Assembly (NCBI RefSeq): GCF_016859125.1
Contig: NZ_CP069338.1
Coordinates: forward strand, 1,240,001-1,304,000
DNA: 64,000 bases
Direction: 5' to 3'
Source of the DNA: Archangium violaceum
Lineage (GTDB): Bacteria; Myxococcota; Myxococcia; Myxococcales; Myxococcaceae
The notes under the pieces were generated by a model, which was given only the letters and a program-made list of their open reading frames with translations, searched no databases and was not told where the DNA came from. The translations under genes were made by a program, and so were the position numbers. Shown piece after piece: positions 7,212 through 14,991 of the stretch (positions are counted from its first letter, which is position 1; the number at the start of each line of letters is the position of its first letter).

Positions 7212-7451
7212 GTCCACGCGGCGGTCAGAGAGCACCTTCGTACTGCTCTCGGGACTGGACCGTCTCAACTCAAGCGTTGCCCCCTCCCGGTGGCGCGCAG
7301 GACCAACGAGGTCGACAGCGCTGCCGCCACCGGGAGGGAGGCAACGCACAGTGAAGAGCGGGCCAGTGATGCATGACAGGCCATGAGGCATGGACGGCGA
7401 AACACCGCCCGGGTTGCAAGGTACTGCCCCCTGACCGCCGCGTGCGCGGAC
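7212..7451 (-). ncRNA. retron msr-msd RNA (template and primer for msDNA)
   Basis: The region has every retron ncRNA part in order, reading the minus strand. Arm a1 (7451-7431) ends ACGCGGCGGTCAG and pairs over 13 bp with a2 (7228-7212), which begins CTGACCGCCGCGT. The msr part follows a1 and holds a hairpin GGGCGGT-GTTTC-GCCGTCC (7410-7392) and a possible CCATG-CCT-CATGG. The msd part holds a 22-bp stem with a single bulge (7347-7325 with 7295-7274) around a 29-nt loop, then a GAGAGCA/TGCTCTC hairpin just before a2. If copying starts next to a2 and ends in msr, the msDNA would be about 160 nt, close to known Mx162 and Sa163 products. The branching G must be one of those just after a1; I cannot fix which. 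Confidence 0.9.
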
Positions 7452-7462
7452 CCTCGCCTCTC

Positions 7463-9109
7463 TCATGTGCGAGATACCCGTGAGTGCTGGAGCCTCAACG
7501 CGAGCAGGTGCTCGCACGGCCCCCGGAACAACTTGTTCTGCTGGAAAAAGTTGCACGTGCACTCACCGAAAACCATACGCTGGTCCGCGTCGAGTCGCAA
7601 AGTGGGTCGCAACACCTTCGTGCCCTCCTTCACCGCGCCGCTCAGCTCCACCGAAGCGTCCGTGGATCCGAGCCGGACCCTGAGGTCCACCGCCCTCGCG
7701 TCCAGGAAGCGCGTGGCGCGCTCCTCGCGCTCGTTGGCGAAGCGCAGCTTGTCCATGGGCAGGGGCTCGCGGCTCAGCTCGCGCGCCCGGTACACGCCCT
7801 TGTTCAAATCCCAGATGGCCCGCCCCGCCTGCGTCCAGGCCGACAGCGCGCCGAGCACCACGCCCCGCTCCAGCCCCAGCTTCGCCGCCAGCGCCTCGGG
7901 CCTGGCGGACCACGTCTCCTTGAGCGCGTCGAAGACCCGGCGGCGGGTGAGCTCGTCCACCTGCCCGCGCGGCGCCATCAGATCGAAGTTGCCCGCGGTG
8001 GACCAGTCATTGGCCGTCCACCCGGACAGACCCAGCGTGAAGGACAGGTCCCCCAGGTCCGCCACGTAGAAGGACGGCAGCCCCGTGCCCAGCAGGTGCA
8101 CGGTGAAGCGCCGGGCCACGGGGATGAGCCGCTCCAGCACGCGCAGACGCCGGCGGCCCCACACGCGGATGTCGTGCGTGCCCTCGCCCTCGAACACCGA
8201 GCGCGGACACACCACCTCCGTCCCCCACGGCTCGAACACCACCTTCACCGGCTGCCCCGGCGCCAGCTTGTAGCGCATGGAGCGCGGCCCCTTCTTCTCC
8301 TTGTGCCGCGCGAGCACGAAGAGGAAGTTGTGCACGTCCATGGGGTGCAGCGTGAAGCTCACCGCCGGCAGGGCCATCGCCGAGTTCACCTGCAGGAAGC
8401 CGCGCACCCAGGAGTCCGGGAGGTCGATCTTCACCTCCTTGTACGCCGTGTCCGTGCCCGTCCGCGTGGTGAAGCCGCTCGGGTCCACCTCGAAGCGCGT
8501 GCGCTTGTAGGAGCGGATCTTCTGGAACTCGTCGTAGAGCGGCGTCGAGTAGTCGATGTTGGTGGTGCCACACGAGAACTCGCCGATGTCCTGGAAGACC
8601 TCGTAGCTGGCGCCGAGCCGGCCGTAGCTGGACTCGTCCTGGCTGAAGCACTCGAAGAAGCACTCGTCCGGGTGGACGGTGATGACCGGATCGAACACGA
8701 ACCACAGGTCCCGGTTCTTCTCGTAGAGGTATTGGAAGTAGCGCGAGCGCGCCGTGTAGAAGGCCCGCATGCGATTGGAGCTCTCCGACTCCAACGCGGC
8801 GAGCTCCTCGCGCAGGGCCTTCAGGCGGCTGGCCACCGCCTGGCGCTGCGAGGCGACGGCCGCCAGGTCCACCTGCTCCTGCTGCGCGGCCCAGAGCTTG
8901 TAGGCCGTCTTGTCCCTGGGCTTGAAGCGCAGGTCCGACACCACCACGTCGTGCAGGGCGGAGATGGCCTCGCGGAAGGCCACGTTCTGGCGCAGCTCGC
9001 CGGAGAAGAAGGTGGGCTGGCGCTTGAGGTCCGGCGCGAAGGACAGCTGGGTGCTGTCCCCCCGGTGCTGCACCGCGGTGTTGCCCGCGTAGGAATACTC
9101 AAACTGCAC
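7463..9109 (-). CDS. SWIM zinc-finger protein
   Basis: The 548-residue protein ends in a SWIM zinc finger with Cys517, Cys519, Cys532 and His534 (CxC...CxH), a fold used for DNA or protein binding. The long N-terminal part is predicted alpha/beta with no motif I can name; a helical stretch of about 40 residues (around 80-120) looks coiled coil. The GTG start has GGAGGT at good spacing and overlaps the stop of the WGR-HEAT gene by 11 nt. Its own stop is only 11 nt before the retron a1 arm. In E. coli a SWIM gene (yehQ) sits in a cluster with a WGR-domain gene (yehI), which supports a functional link between these families. Confidence 0.88.
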   Translation of the reverse strand: MQFEYSYAGNTAVQHRGDSTQLSFAPDLKRQPTFFSGELRQNVAFREAISALHDVVVSDLRFKPRDKTAYKLWAAQQEQVDLAAVASQRQAVASRLKALREELAALESESSNRMRAFYTARSRYFQYLYEKNRDLWFVFDPVITVHPDECFFECFSQDESSYGRLGASYEVFQDIGEFSCGTTNIDYSTPLYDEFQKIRSYKRTRFEVDPSGFTTRTGTDTAYKEVKIDLPDSWVRGFLQVNSAMALPAVSFTLHPMDVHNFLFVLARHKEKKGPRSMRYKLAPGQPVKVVFEPWGTEVVCPRSVFEGEGTHDIRVWGRRRLRVLERLIPVARRFTVHLLGTGLPSFYVADLGDLSFTLGLSGWTANDWSTAGNFDLMAPRGQVDELTRRRVFDALKETWSARPEALAAKLGLERGVVLGALSAWTQAGRAIWDLNKGVYRARELSREPLPMDKLRFANEREERATRFLDARAVDLRVRLGSTDASVELSGAVKEGTKVLRPTLRLDADQRMVFGECTCNFFQQNKLFRGPCEHLLALRLQHSRVSRT

Positions 9110-12100
9110 GGCGGACCTCCACCGGGCGGACGTGGAAGGGAACGGGGATGGACGGCTGTGCCCTGGCGATGGAGAGCATCGCCTCCAGCGCCGCGGCCCG
9201 ATGCTCTATAGCGATGGTGGCTGACATCCGGTGCAGCACCTCCATGGCGACGCGGCCACTGGCCTCGGTGCTCCGGCCCTCGCGCTGGAGGAAACCCAGC
9301 ACGCGCTGTCGCGCGACCCGCCCCTTGTTCACCTGGCTCAACACCCGGGTGAAGTAGGGCGTCAGCTGCTCCACCAGGGCCGGGTTGCCACGGGCGAAGC
9401 GGTCCAGGTAGTTGGTGGCGAAGAGCTGCACCGCGGGCGCGGGGTGCTCGGACAGGCGCAGGAGCAACGTGGGCCCGTCCTCCTCGCGGAAGGAGCGCGT
9501 GAGCATGTCCCTCCCGAAGGCCTGCACGTCCTTGCGCACGCTGTCCGCCACGGAGACGAGCACCTCCAGGGAGAAGTCCTCCGGGGCGAAGCGCTCGCGG
9601 AAGTAGCGGAAGCCGAAGGCGCGGGCATCGTCCCAGCGCGAGTCCAGCAGGCCCACCGCCGTGGATAGCTCCGCGCGCACCTCGGGGACGTGGGCCTCCA
9701 GCCAGCGCCACGCCCACTCGCGCACCGCCAACACGTCATGCCCGGCGAGCTTCACCGCGCGAGGCACGTCCACCGTCAACACCGCGCCATGGCGGGCGAG
9801 CAGCTCCGCGCCCACCGTCTGCGCGTCGGCGTCCTCGGACTCGAGCAGCCGCCACGCCGTCTCCACCGGCAGCGCGGCCAGCGCGGGCGCGAGCTCTCCC
9901 GAGAGAAGCGCGGCCACGTGGGCCGGCACGCCCTCCGGGAGGCGTCGGCGCAGCAGCGCGCCCAGCAGGGCCTCCACCACCCGCGCTCCGGCGGAGGGGC
10001 TCGCGGCCAGGAGCCGCCCGAGCAACGGGCGCACGGCTGCGCGCACATCCGCCACTCGGCTGGTGGCCAGACGCGTGAGGAGATCCTCCTGGGCCAGCAG
10101 CGTGGCCTCGGACTCGGAGAGGAGCGCGAGCAGCCGCAGCCCCAGGGCCCGGAGCGGCGCGTGCTCGGACTGCACCAGCAGCAGGAGCAGGTCCTCCGGC
10201 ACGGGCTCGGTGCGCAGCTCCCTGCGCAGCAACAGCTCGCCGCCCAGTTCCTGCACCTCGGGCATCGGGTGGGCGAGCAGGTCGCGCACCACCTCCAGCC
10301 CCACCGCGCGGGAGACAGGCCCCAGCGCGGCGAGCACCACGCGGGCCACGTCCGTGGCGAGGGGGCCGTCCTCCTTTTCTTTCAGGGACAGCAGCGCCGC
10401 CACCAACCGGCCCACGAGCGTCCGCACGGCCTGCTCGGAGAGCACGGAGCCGCGCACCAGGTTGGCCGCATAGGCCCGGGTATCCGCGTGCCGCGCGGTG
10501 GCCAGCCCCGCGATGAAGCCGGTGTCCTCGATGAGGGAGTGGCGCACCTCGTCCATCCAGCGGAACGCCTGCTGGCGGGCGGGCGGGTACGAGGAGCGCG
10601 CCACCGCGAGCAGCAGCGCCCGGGGCTCGCGCCGCGCGTCCAGCCTCTGAGAGGCCAGCTCGAAGCCGAGGCGCGCGGTGGACACATAGGGGCGCTCCAG
10701 CAACATGGCCACCGCGTCCACGTCCAGCTTCGCGAGGAAGTCCGGGCAGGCGCGCAGCGCGCGGGAGGCGAAGTCGTGCACCGGAGCGCAGCCACTCTCG
10801 TCCAGGAGGTGCAGCAGGCCCGCCGGGGTGCGCTCCCACAGCTTGGGGAAGGCCTCCTCGCGGACGTCAGGTGCCTTGTCTCCGGGCCGGTACGCACCCA
10901 GGCAACGGAAGGCGAGCGAGTTCTCCAGGGGCTCGTAGCGCGAGCTCTCGCGGTAGAGCAGCTGGTTGAAGGCCCAGTAGGGCCACCAGACGTCCCACTG
11001 CTTCTGGTCGCGGCCCCAGCCGGTGGTGCGCACGGGGACGGCGTCCGCGTCGTTGAAGGCGAGCAGCACGCCCACCGCCATCTTCACGAACTCAGGGCGC
11101 TCCAGCTCGCCCAGCCGGCGCAGCGTGCGCCACACCCGGCGCCGGAGATACGTGCGCGTCTCGCGGGTATAGCCGCGCGGGTGGCTGAGCCTGAGATGGC
11201 GCTCCTTCTCGTAGCGCCAAGCGATGAGGCCGAACACCTCGCCGTCGTACCGGTACTCGGCCGCCTTGAAGAGGTGGCGCAGCACCCGAACCGCGCGCAG
11301 GGTGAAGGGCACCGTGCGGAGCACCCGCAGGAGCGCGGGCCGCACCGTCTCCGAGTCCACCAGATAGAGGGGCTCGAGGACATCGACCGCCTCCTCCTTC
11401 CCGGAGGCGAGCCAGGCATCGAGCGCCTTGCCGAAGGGCTCCGCGTCCCCACCCCGGGCCGGCTCGCGCAGCGCGGGAGGCAGCTTCCCCACCACGTCCC
11501 GGCGGAAGTCGGCGCGGGTGGACTCGTCGGAGAGTCGCAGCAGCGCCTCGGTGGCGATGCGGCGCACCATGTCCGGCGTGGAGGCATTCGCGTAGAGCCG
11601 CCCGAGCGCGGACACGGAGGCCTCCGAGCCCAGGCGACCCAGGGCCGCGGCGACGCAATACGCGCGCAGGGGCGTGGCCCGCTCCAGCATGGGCAGCAGC
11701 AGGGGCTCGGCGGCACGCACACGCAGCTCCCCCAGGCGCCAGATGACGCGCTCGAGGTCCCGAGGCTGGGCACGCACGGTAGCGCGGCGGAACCAGCGCC
11801 GGGCCTGGGCCTCCTGCTGGAGCTGTTCCAGGAGGACGCGCTCCCGAGGTGACGTGCCAGCCGGAGCCTCCACCGTCGGAGGAGGCGGCGCGGGAGTGCG
11901 AGGCACGGGCGGCGAGGCCGGAGTACCGGGCGCGCCTCCACGCACATAGCCCGAATCCAGCTTGGACTGGACGAGCTTGTCGAAGACGCGCTTCGCCTCG
12001 GCCTGGGACACGGGTACGGGCGTCTTCGAGCCGTCCTTGAGCGCGGTGCCGCTCCGCCCGTAGCGGAAGTTCACCACGCACTGGCCCGGGGAGACCTCCA

Positions 12101-12173
12101 GGAGGTCCACCTCGTACACCTTGTCGCTCTTCCCCTCCTGGAAGAGCAGGCTCACCTGCTCGAGCAGTTTCAC
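9099..12173 (-). CDS. WGR domain plus HEAT-repeat protein
   Basis: Residues 1 to about 80 form a WGR domain (KVYEVDLLEV...VNFRYGRSGTALKDGSKT...), the nucleic-acid-binding module also found in PARPs and MolR-like bacterial proteins. After a Pro-rich linker, residues from about 125 to the end are helical HEAT/armadillo-like repeats, recognisable as Leu/Ala-rich pairs such as the ARHADTRAYAANLV type. At 1,024 residues it is a large scaffold without an enzymatic motif. The GTG start lies one nt after the stop of the upstream WGR-propeller gene, so translation is coupled. Likely role: a DNA- or RNA-binding scaffold working with the SWIM protein. Confidence 0.88.
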   Translation of the reverse strand: MKLLEQVSLLFQEGKSDKVYEVDLLEVSPGQCVVNFRYGRSGTALKDGSKTPVPVSQAEAKRVFDKLVQSKLDSGYVRGGAPGTPASPPVPRTPAPPPPTVEAPAGTSPRERVLLEQLQQEAQARRWFRRATVRAQPRDLERVIWRLGELRVRAAEPLLLPMLERATPLRAYCVAAALGRLGSEASVSALGRLYANASTPDMVRRIATEALLRLSDESTRADFRRDVVGKLPPALREPARGGDAEPFGKALDAWLASGKEEAVDVLEPLYLVDSETVRPALLRVLRTVPFTLRAVRVLRHLFKAAEYRYDGEVFGLIAWRYEKERHLRLSHPRGYTRETRTYLRRRVWRTLRRLGELERPEFVKMAVGVLLAFNDADAVPVRTTGWGRDQKQWDVWWPYWAFNQLLYRESSRYEPLENSLAFRCLGAYRPGDKAPDVREEAFPKLWERTPAGLLHLLDESGCAPVHDFASRALRACPDFLAKLDVDAVAMLLERPYVSTARLGFELASQRLDARREPRALLLAVARSSYPPARQQAFRWMDEVRHSLIEDTGFIAGLATARHADTRAYAANLVRGSVLSEQAVRTLVGRLVAALLSLKEKEDGPLATDVARVVLAALGPVSRAVGLEVVRDLLAHPMPEVQELGGELLLRRELRTEPVPEDLLLLLVQSEHAPLRALGLRLLALLSESEATLLAQEDLLTRLATSRVADVRAAVRPLLGRLLAASPSAGARVVEALLGALLRRRLPEGVPAHVAALLSGELAPALAALPVETAWRLLESEDADAQTVGAELLARHGAVLTVDVPRAVKLAGHDVLAVREWAWRWLEAHVPEVRAELSTAVGLLDSRWDDARAFGFRYFRERFAPEDFSLEVLVSVADSVRKDVQAFGRDMLTRSFREEDGPTLLLRLSEHPAPAVQLFATNYLDRFARGNPALVEQLTPYFTRVLSQVNKGRVARQRVLGFLQREGRSTEASGRVAMEVLHRMSATIAIEHRAAALEAMLSIARAQPSIPVPFHVRPVEVRRAV

Positions 12174-12174
12174 G

Positions 12175-13599
12175 TCAGCTCACCAGCCTGCGGATGTCGC
12201 CATAGGCGCGGTAGAAGCCACCGCGCGCGGACTCGTGAACACCCTCTACCACGTAACGGCTCCCCGCCTGGCGGATGTCCTTGGGGAACTGCACGTGGAA
12301 GTCGGGACGGTAGCCGGGGGACACCACGCGCACGCGCAGGTTCGGGCCGTCCTGGTAGCACTCCACGATGACGCCGCTGTCCGCCTCGCGCGTCGTCTCC
12401 ACGGTACCCACGGGCACGGCGGCCACGGGCGCGGGCGCCTTGATGTCGCGGGCCTTGGGCAGCGAGCCGGACTGCGCGGCCTGGATGGCCTTCTCGCTCG
12501 CGTCGACGCAGGCGAGCACGCCCTCGGTGGTGACGAGGTAGAGCCGATCCTGGAAGAACTGCATGGAGAACGCCGAGCCGCAGCCGGTGGACAACTTCCA
12601 CAGCCGCTGGCCCTTGTCGTTGAAGCAGTAGACGCTGGACATGTTGTCACCAGCGAAGACGTACCGGCCGTCATCCACCGCGGCGCAGGAGAACACCGCC
12701 GCGTCGCACTGCATGACGGGCCCCGCGTCGCCCTTCTTGGTGAAGCGGTGCACGAAGCCCAGGTTGGTACAGGCGTAGAGGGAGGACTCCTCCTGCCAGC
12801 CGAAGAGCACGTTGCCCTGGGTGGGGCGGTGCCAGATTTCCCGGCCGTCCTCCCAGTCGTACATGGTCAGGCCACGCCCGTGGCCGTGGTACATGCCCAG
12901 CTCGTCGCAGCGGACCATCCACCCATGGGTGCCGACGCTCTGCTTCTCCCACTGGGACTCGTCCTCGTGGTTGATGGCGGTGAGCTTGCCGCCCGCGTCG
13001 GACACGCCGAGGACACCGTCCTTGATGTCCAGCCAGTAGATGTCCACGTCGTCCGAGATGTTGTACGCGACGCGGGGCACCTTGCCCCCGAGGTCGTAGA
13101 CACGACCATCGTCACACCCGGCGTAGAGCCAGCGGTCATCGGCGACGATGCACTTCACGCCATCGGCGAGACGGAACTGGGAGAGCGTCCGGCCCTCATG
13201 GTCCACCGAGTAGATGGAACCGCTCTCGTTGCCCACCCAGCAGCGCGAGTCGTCCACGAAGATGCCGAAGGCGCGATCGCCCGAGTTGAACTTCCAGAGG
13301 AGCGGAGCCTGGTTCGCGTTGGAGCGACCGCTGGTGATCTCCCGGCGGGTGACCGAGCGCTTCGTACGCTGGCCCATGACGGCGGGGGCATAACCCTTGC
13401 GGACCTTCTCGTTGATCTTCTTGCGAGCCTCCGCGAGCGCCTTGTCCGGGGACGGGAACTGGGAGACCTGTGTCTGGCCCTTGTCGCCGATGCGGCCGTA
13501 GCGAACGGTGAGGGAGTTGCCCTCCACCTTCACCTCGTAGAACTTGTGCGAGCCGCCCCCCTCTTCCGACAGCTCCAGGTACGTCCGTTCCTCGGCCAT
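12175..13599 (-). CDS. WGR domain plus PQQ-like beta-propeller protein
   Basis: Residues 1-80 are a second WGR domain (HKFYEVKVEGNSLTVRYGRIGDKGQTQ). Residues about 95-400 form repeated four-stranded blades of the PQQ/quinoprotein type (for example DDGRYVFAGDNMSSVYCFNDKG), without a signal peptide, so it is cytoplasmic and probably a protein-interaction propeller rather than a dehydrogenase. The last 60 residues (VIVECYQDGPNLRVRVVSPGYRPDFHVQFPKDIR) form another small beta domain. It is the first gene of the WGR/SWIM/retron string and is transcribed away from the JAMM lipoprotein gene. Confidence 0.88.
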   Translation of the reverse strand: MAEERTYLELSEEGGGSHKFYEVKVEGNSLTVRYGRIGDKGQTQVSQFPSPDKALAEARKKINEKVRKGYAPAVMGQRTKRSVTRREITSGRSNANQAPLLWKFNSGDRAFGIFVDDSRCWVGNESGSIYSVDHEGRTLSQFRLADGVKCIVADDRWLYAGCDDGRVYDLGGKVPRVAYNISDDVDIYWLDIKDGVLGVSDAGGKLTAINHEDESQWEKQSVGTHGWMVRCDELGMYHGHGRGLTMYDWEDGREIWHRPTQGNVLFGWQEESSLYACTNLGFVHRFTKKGDAGPVMQCDAAVFSCAAVDDGRYVFAGDNMSSVYCFNDKGQRLWKLSTGCGSAFSMQFFQDRLYLVTTEGVLACVDASEKAIQAAQSGSLPKARDIKAPAPVAAVPVGTVETTREADSGVIVECYQDGPNLRVRVVSPGYRPDFHVQFPKDIRQAGSRYVVEGVHESARGGFYRAYGDIRRLVS

Positions 13600-13707
13600 T
13601 CTCAGGTCCCCCTATCGACGCAGTACGTACAGAGTAGTCCGGGGCACTGACACCACGGAAGCCCACGTCCCAGCACCTTCGCCGTGAAGCCGCGGAACTG
13701 GTCCGCC

Positions 13708-13737
13708 TTGACGGCAGCACAGTCAGAACGAGATGAT
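13708..13737 (+). promoter_or_regulatory. possible sigma-70 promoter of the JAMM lipoprotein gene
   Basis: TTGACG, 18 nt, GATGAT, located 36 nt before the GTG start. It lies in the 173-bp region between the WGR string and the lipoprotein pair. I found no comparably good match facing the WGR genes. Confidence 0.35.
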
Positions 13738-13772
13738 TTCACTCCAAGGCATTGACGACCCGAGGAGGGGGT

Positions 13773-14429
13773 GTGCCCGACAGGTATTGCTGGCTGCTCC
13801 TACTGTCCCTGATGGGAAACACCCTGGGCTGCTCGAGCCCCAACCCCAACGTACGGGTGCGCCGCTTGCCGACCGGACACCTTCAAGTCGATGGACCATT
13901 GGCAGGCCCTTTCAACTCATTGGAGCAACTGGCCACGCGGGCTTGCGACATCATGACCAGCCAACCCGGTACGTCCAATGGGCCCTACGGCTTCGAGTAT
14001 TGCGCCCTGTACTACTACGCACGGGAAGAGAACGCGTACTTCCTCAGCTACCTCTCGGACATCCGAGGACAGTTGGCTCCAGTGGCCAAGACCTGCACCC
14101 TGCCCAATCACCTCCAGGATCCGAGCCACGCGAACCCCATCGTCCTCGGAGGTGCACACACCCATCCCAACAATCGGGAGTTCTCCCGGCGAGACCTGAG
14201 TGTCGCCTGGCGGCCCGTGAGATTCTTCGATACCGGTACCGGAAAGGTCTGGGACCGCCAGCTCATGATCTTCTTCCGAGAGAAGACCGGTGAATGCAGG
14301 GCCTACAATTACAACAACTCCACGCGCATCGTCTCGGCCCTACGCGAGGAAACATGGGTTCCCATTGGGGAGGTCTACAATGATCTGGGCGATTTCCGCT
14401 TGTATGAAGGCAAGGATTGGCTCCCCTGA
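13773..14429 (+). CDS. lipoprotein with a JAMM-like metalloprotease motif
   Basis: The GTG start follows GAGGAGGG and gives a 218-residue lipoprotein with signal core LLLLSLMGNTLGC. The mature part contains GGAHTHPNNREFSRRD, close to the JAMM zinc motif HxHPx(6-7)SxxD but with one residue fewer before the Ser. JAMM domains cleave isopeptide or peptide bonds after a zinc-bound water attack; a matching upstream Glu could not be assigned with certainty. It is followed after 18 nt by another lipoprotein gene, so the two probably act together at the cell surface or periplasm. Function beyond the motif is unknown. Confidence 0.7.
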   Translation: MPDRYCWLLLLSLMGNTLGCSSPNPNVRVRRLPTGHLQVDGPLAGPFNSLEQLATRACDIMTSQPGTSNGPYGFEYCALYYYAREENAYFLSYLSDIRGQLAPVAKTCTLPNHLQDPSHANPIVLGGAHTHPNNREFSRRDLSVAWRPVRFFDTGTGKVWDRQLMIFFREKTGECRAYNYNNSTRIVSALREETWVPIGEVYNDLGDFRLYEGKDWLP

Positions 14430-14447
14430 GCATTTCGGGCTCCACAC

Positions 14448-14876
14448 ATGAGATCCCTCACCCCCTCCGTCCTCCTCTGCGCCTGCACGCTCTCGGGCTG
14501 TGTGCTGTTCGAACGTCTCGGGTATCACAAATACCAGAAGGCCGAGATGGCGCCTCCCGAGGAGGCGGCACGAATCAAGTTCCCGGACTCATACGAGCGT
14601 GGCGTTCGCCTCGAGGGGGCCATGATGAAAGCCCTTTCGGTGGCCATGAATGACTACCTGCCCTCCCACATCAAGGCCGAGAACCAGAAGGGACCCGAGT
14701 ATCAATGCCTCGCCCGCTGGGACACGTATCGGACGGTGGTGATGCGGGCCCACGAGGATCTCTTCTTCGTCCTGCTCTCCCCCGACCTGTCGAAATGTGC
14801 TCCCGGGTTCATCGTGCCCGACGCGGGAGCGGAGTACGCGATCGACGGACAGGGCCGCATCCTCTCGCGGCGTTAG
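14448..14876 (+). CDS. lipoprotein of unknown function
   Basis: The 142-residue protein begins with a lipoprotein signal ending LSGC. The mature part is mixed alpha/beta and has two further Cys (YQCLAR and SKCAPG) that could form a disulfide. No family is recognised. It lies 18 nt behind the JAMM-like lipoprotein gene in the same orientation and is probably its partner. Confidence 0.7.
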   Translation: MRSLTPSVLLCACTLSGCVLFERLGYHKYQKAEMAPPEEAARIKFPDSYERGVRLEGAMMKALSVAMNDYLPSHIKAENQKGPEYQCLARWDTYRTVVMRAHEDLFFVLLSPDLSKCAPGFIVPDAGAEYAIDGQGRILSRR

Positions 14877-14991
14877 CGGGAAACAGCCAGCGTCCCAGCT
14901 TCCGAGAAAAGTCGTGATGCGCGCTCTCTAACAGCGTGTGCCGCGAATCCGTGGTCGCGACCATCTGGAGGCCCTATGGTGCGCCCCCACT

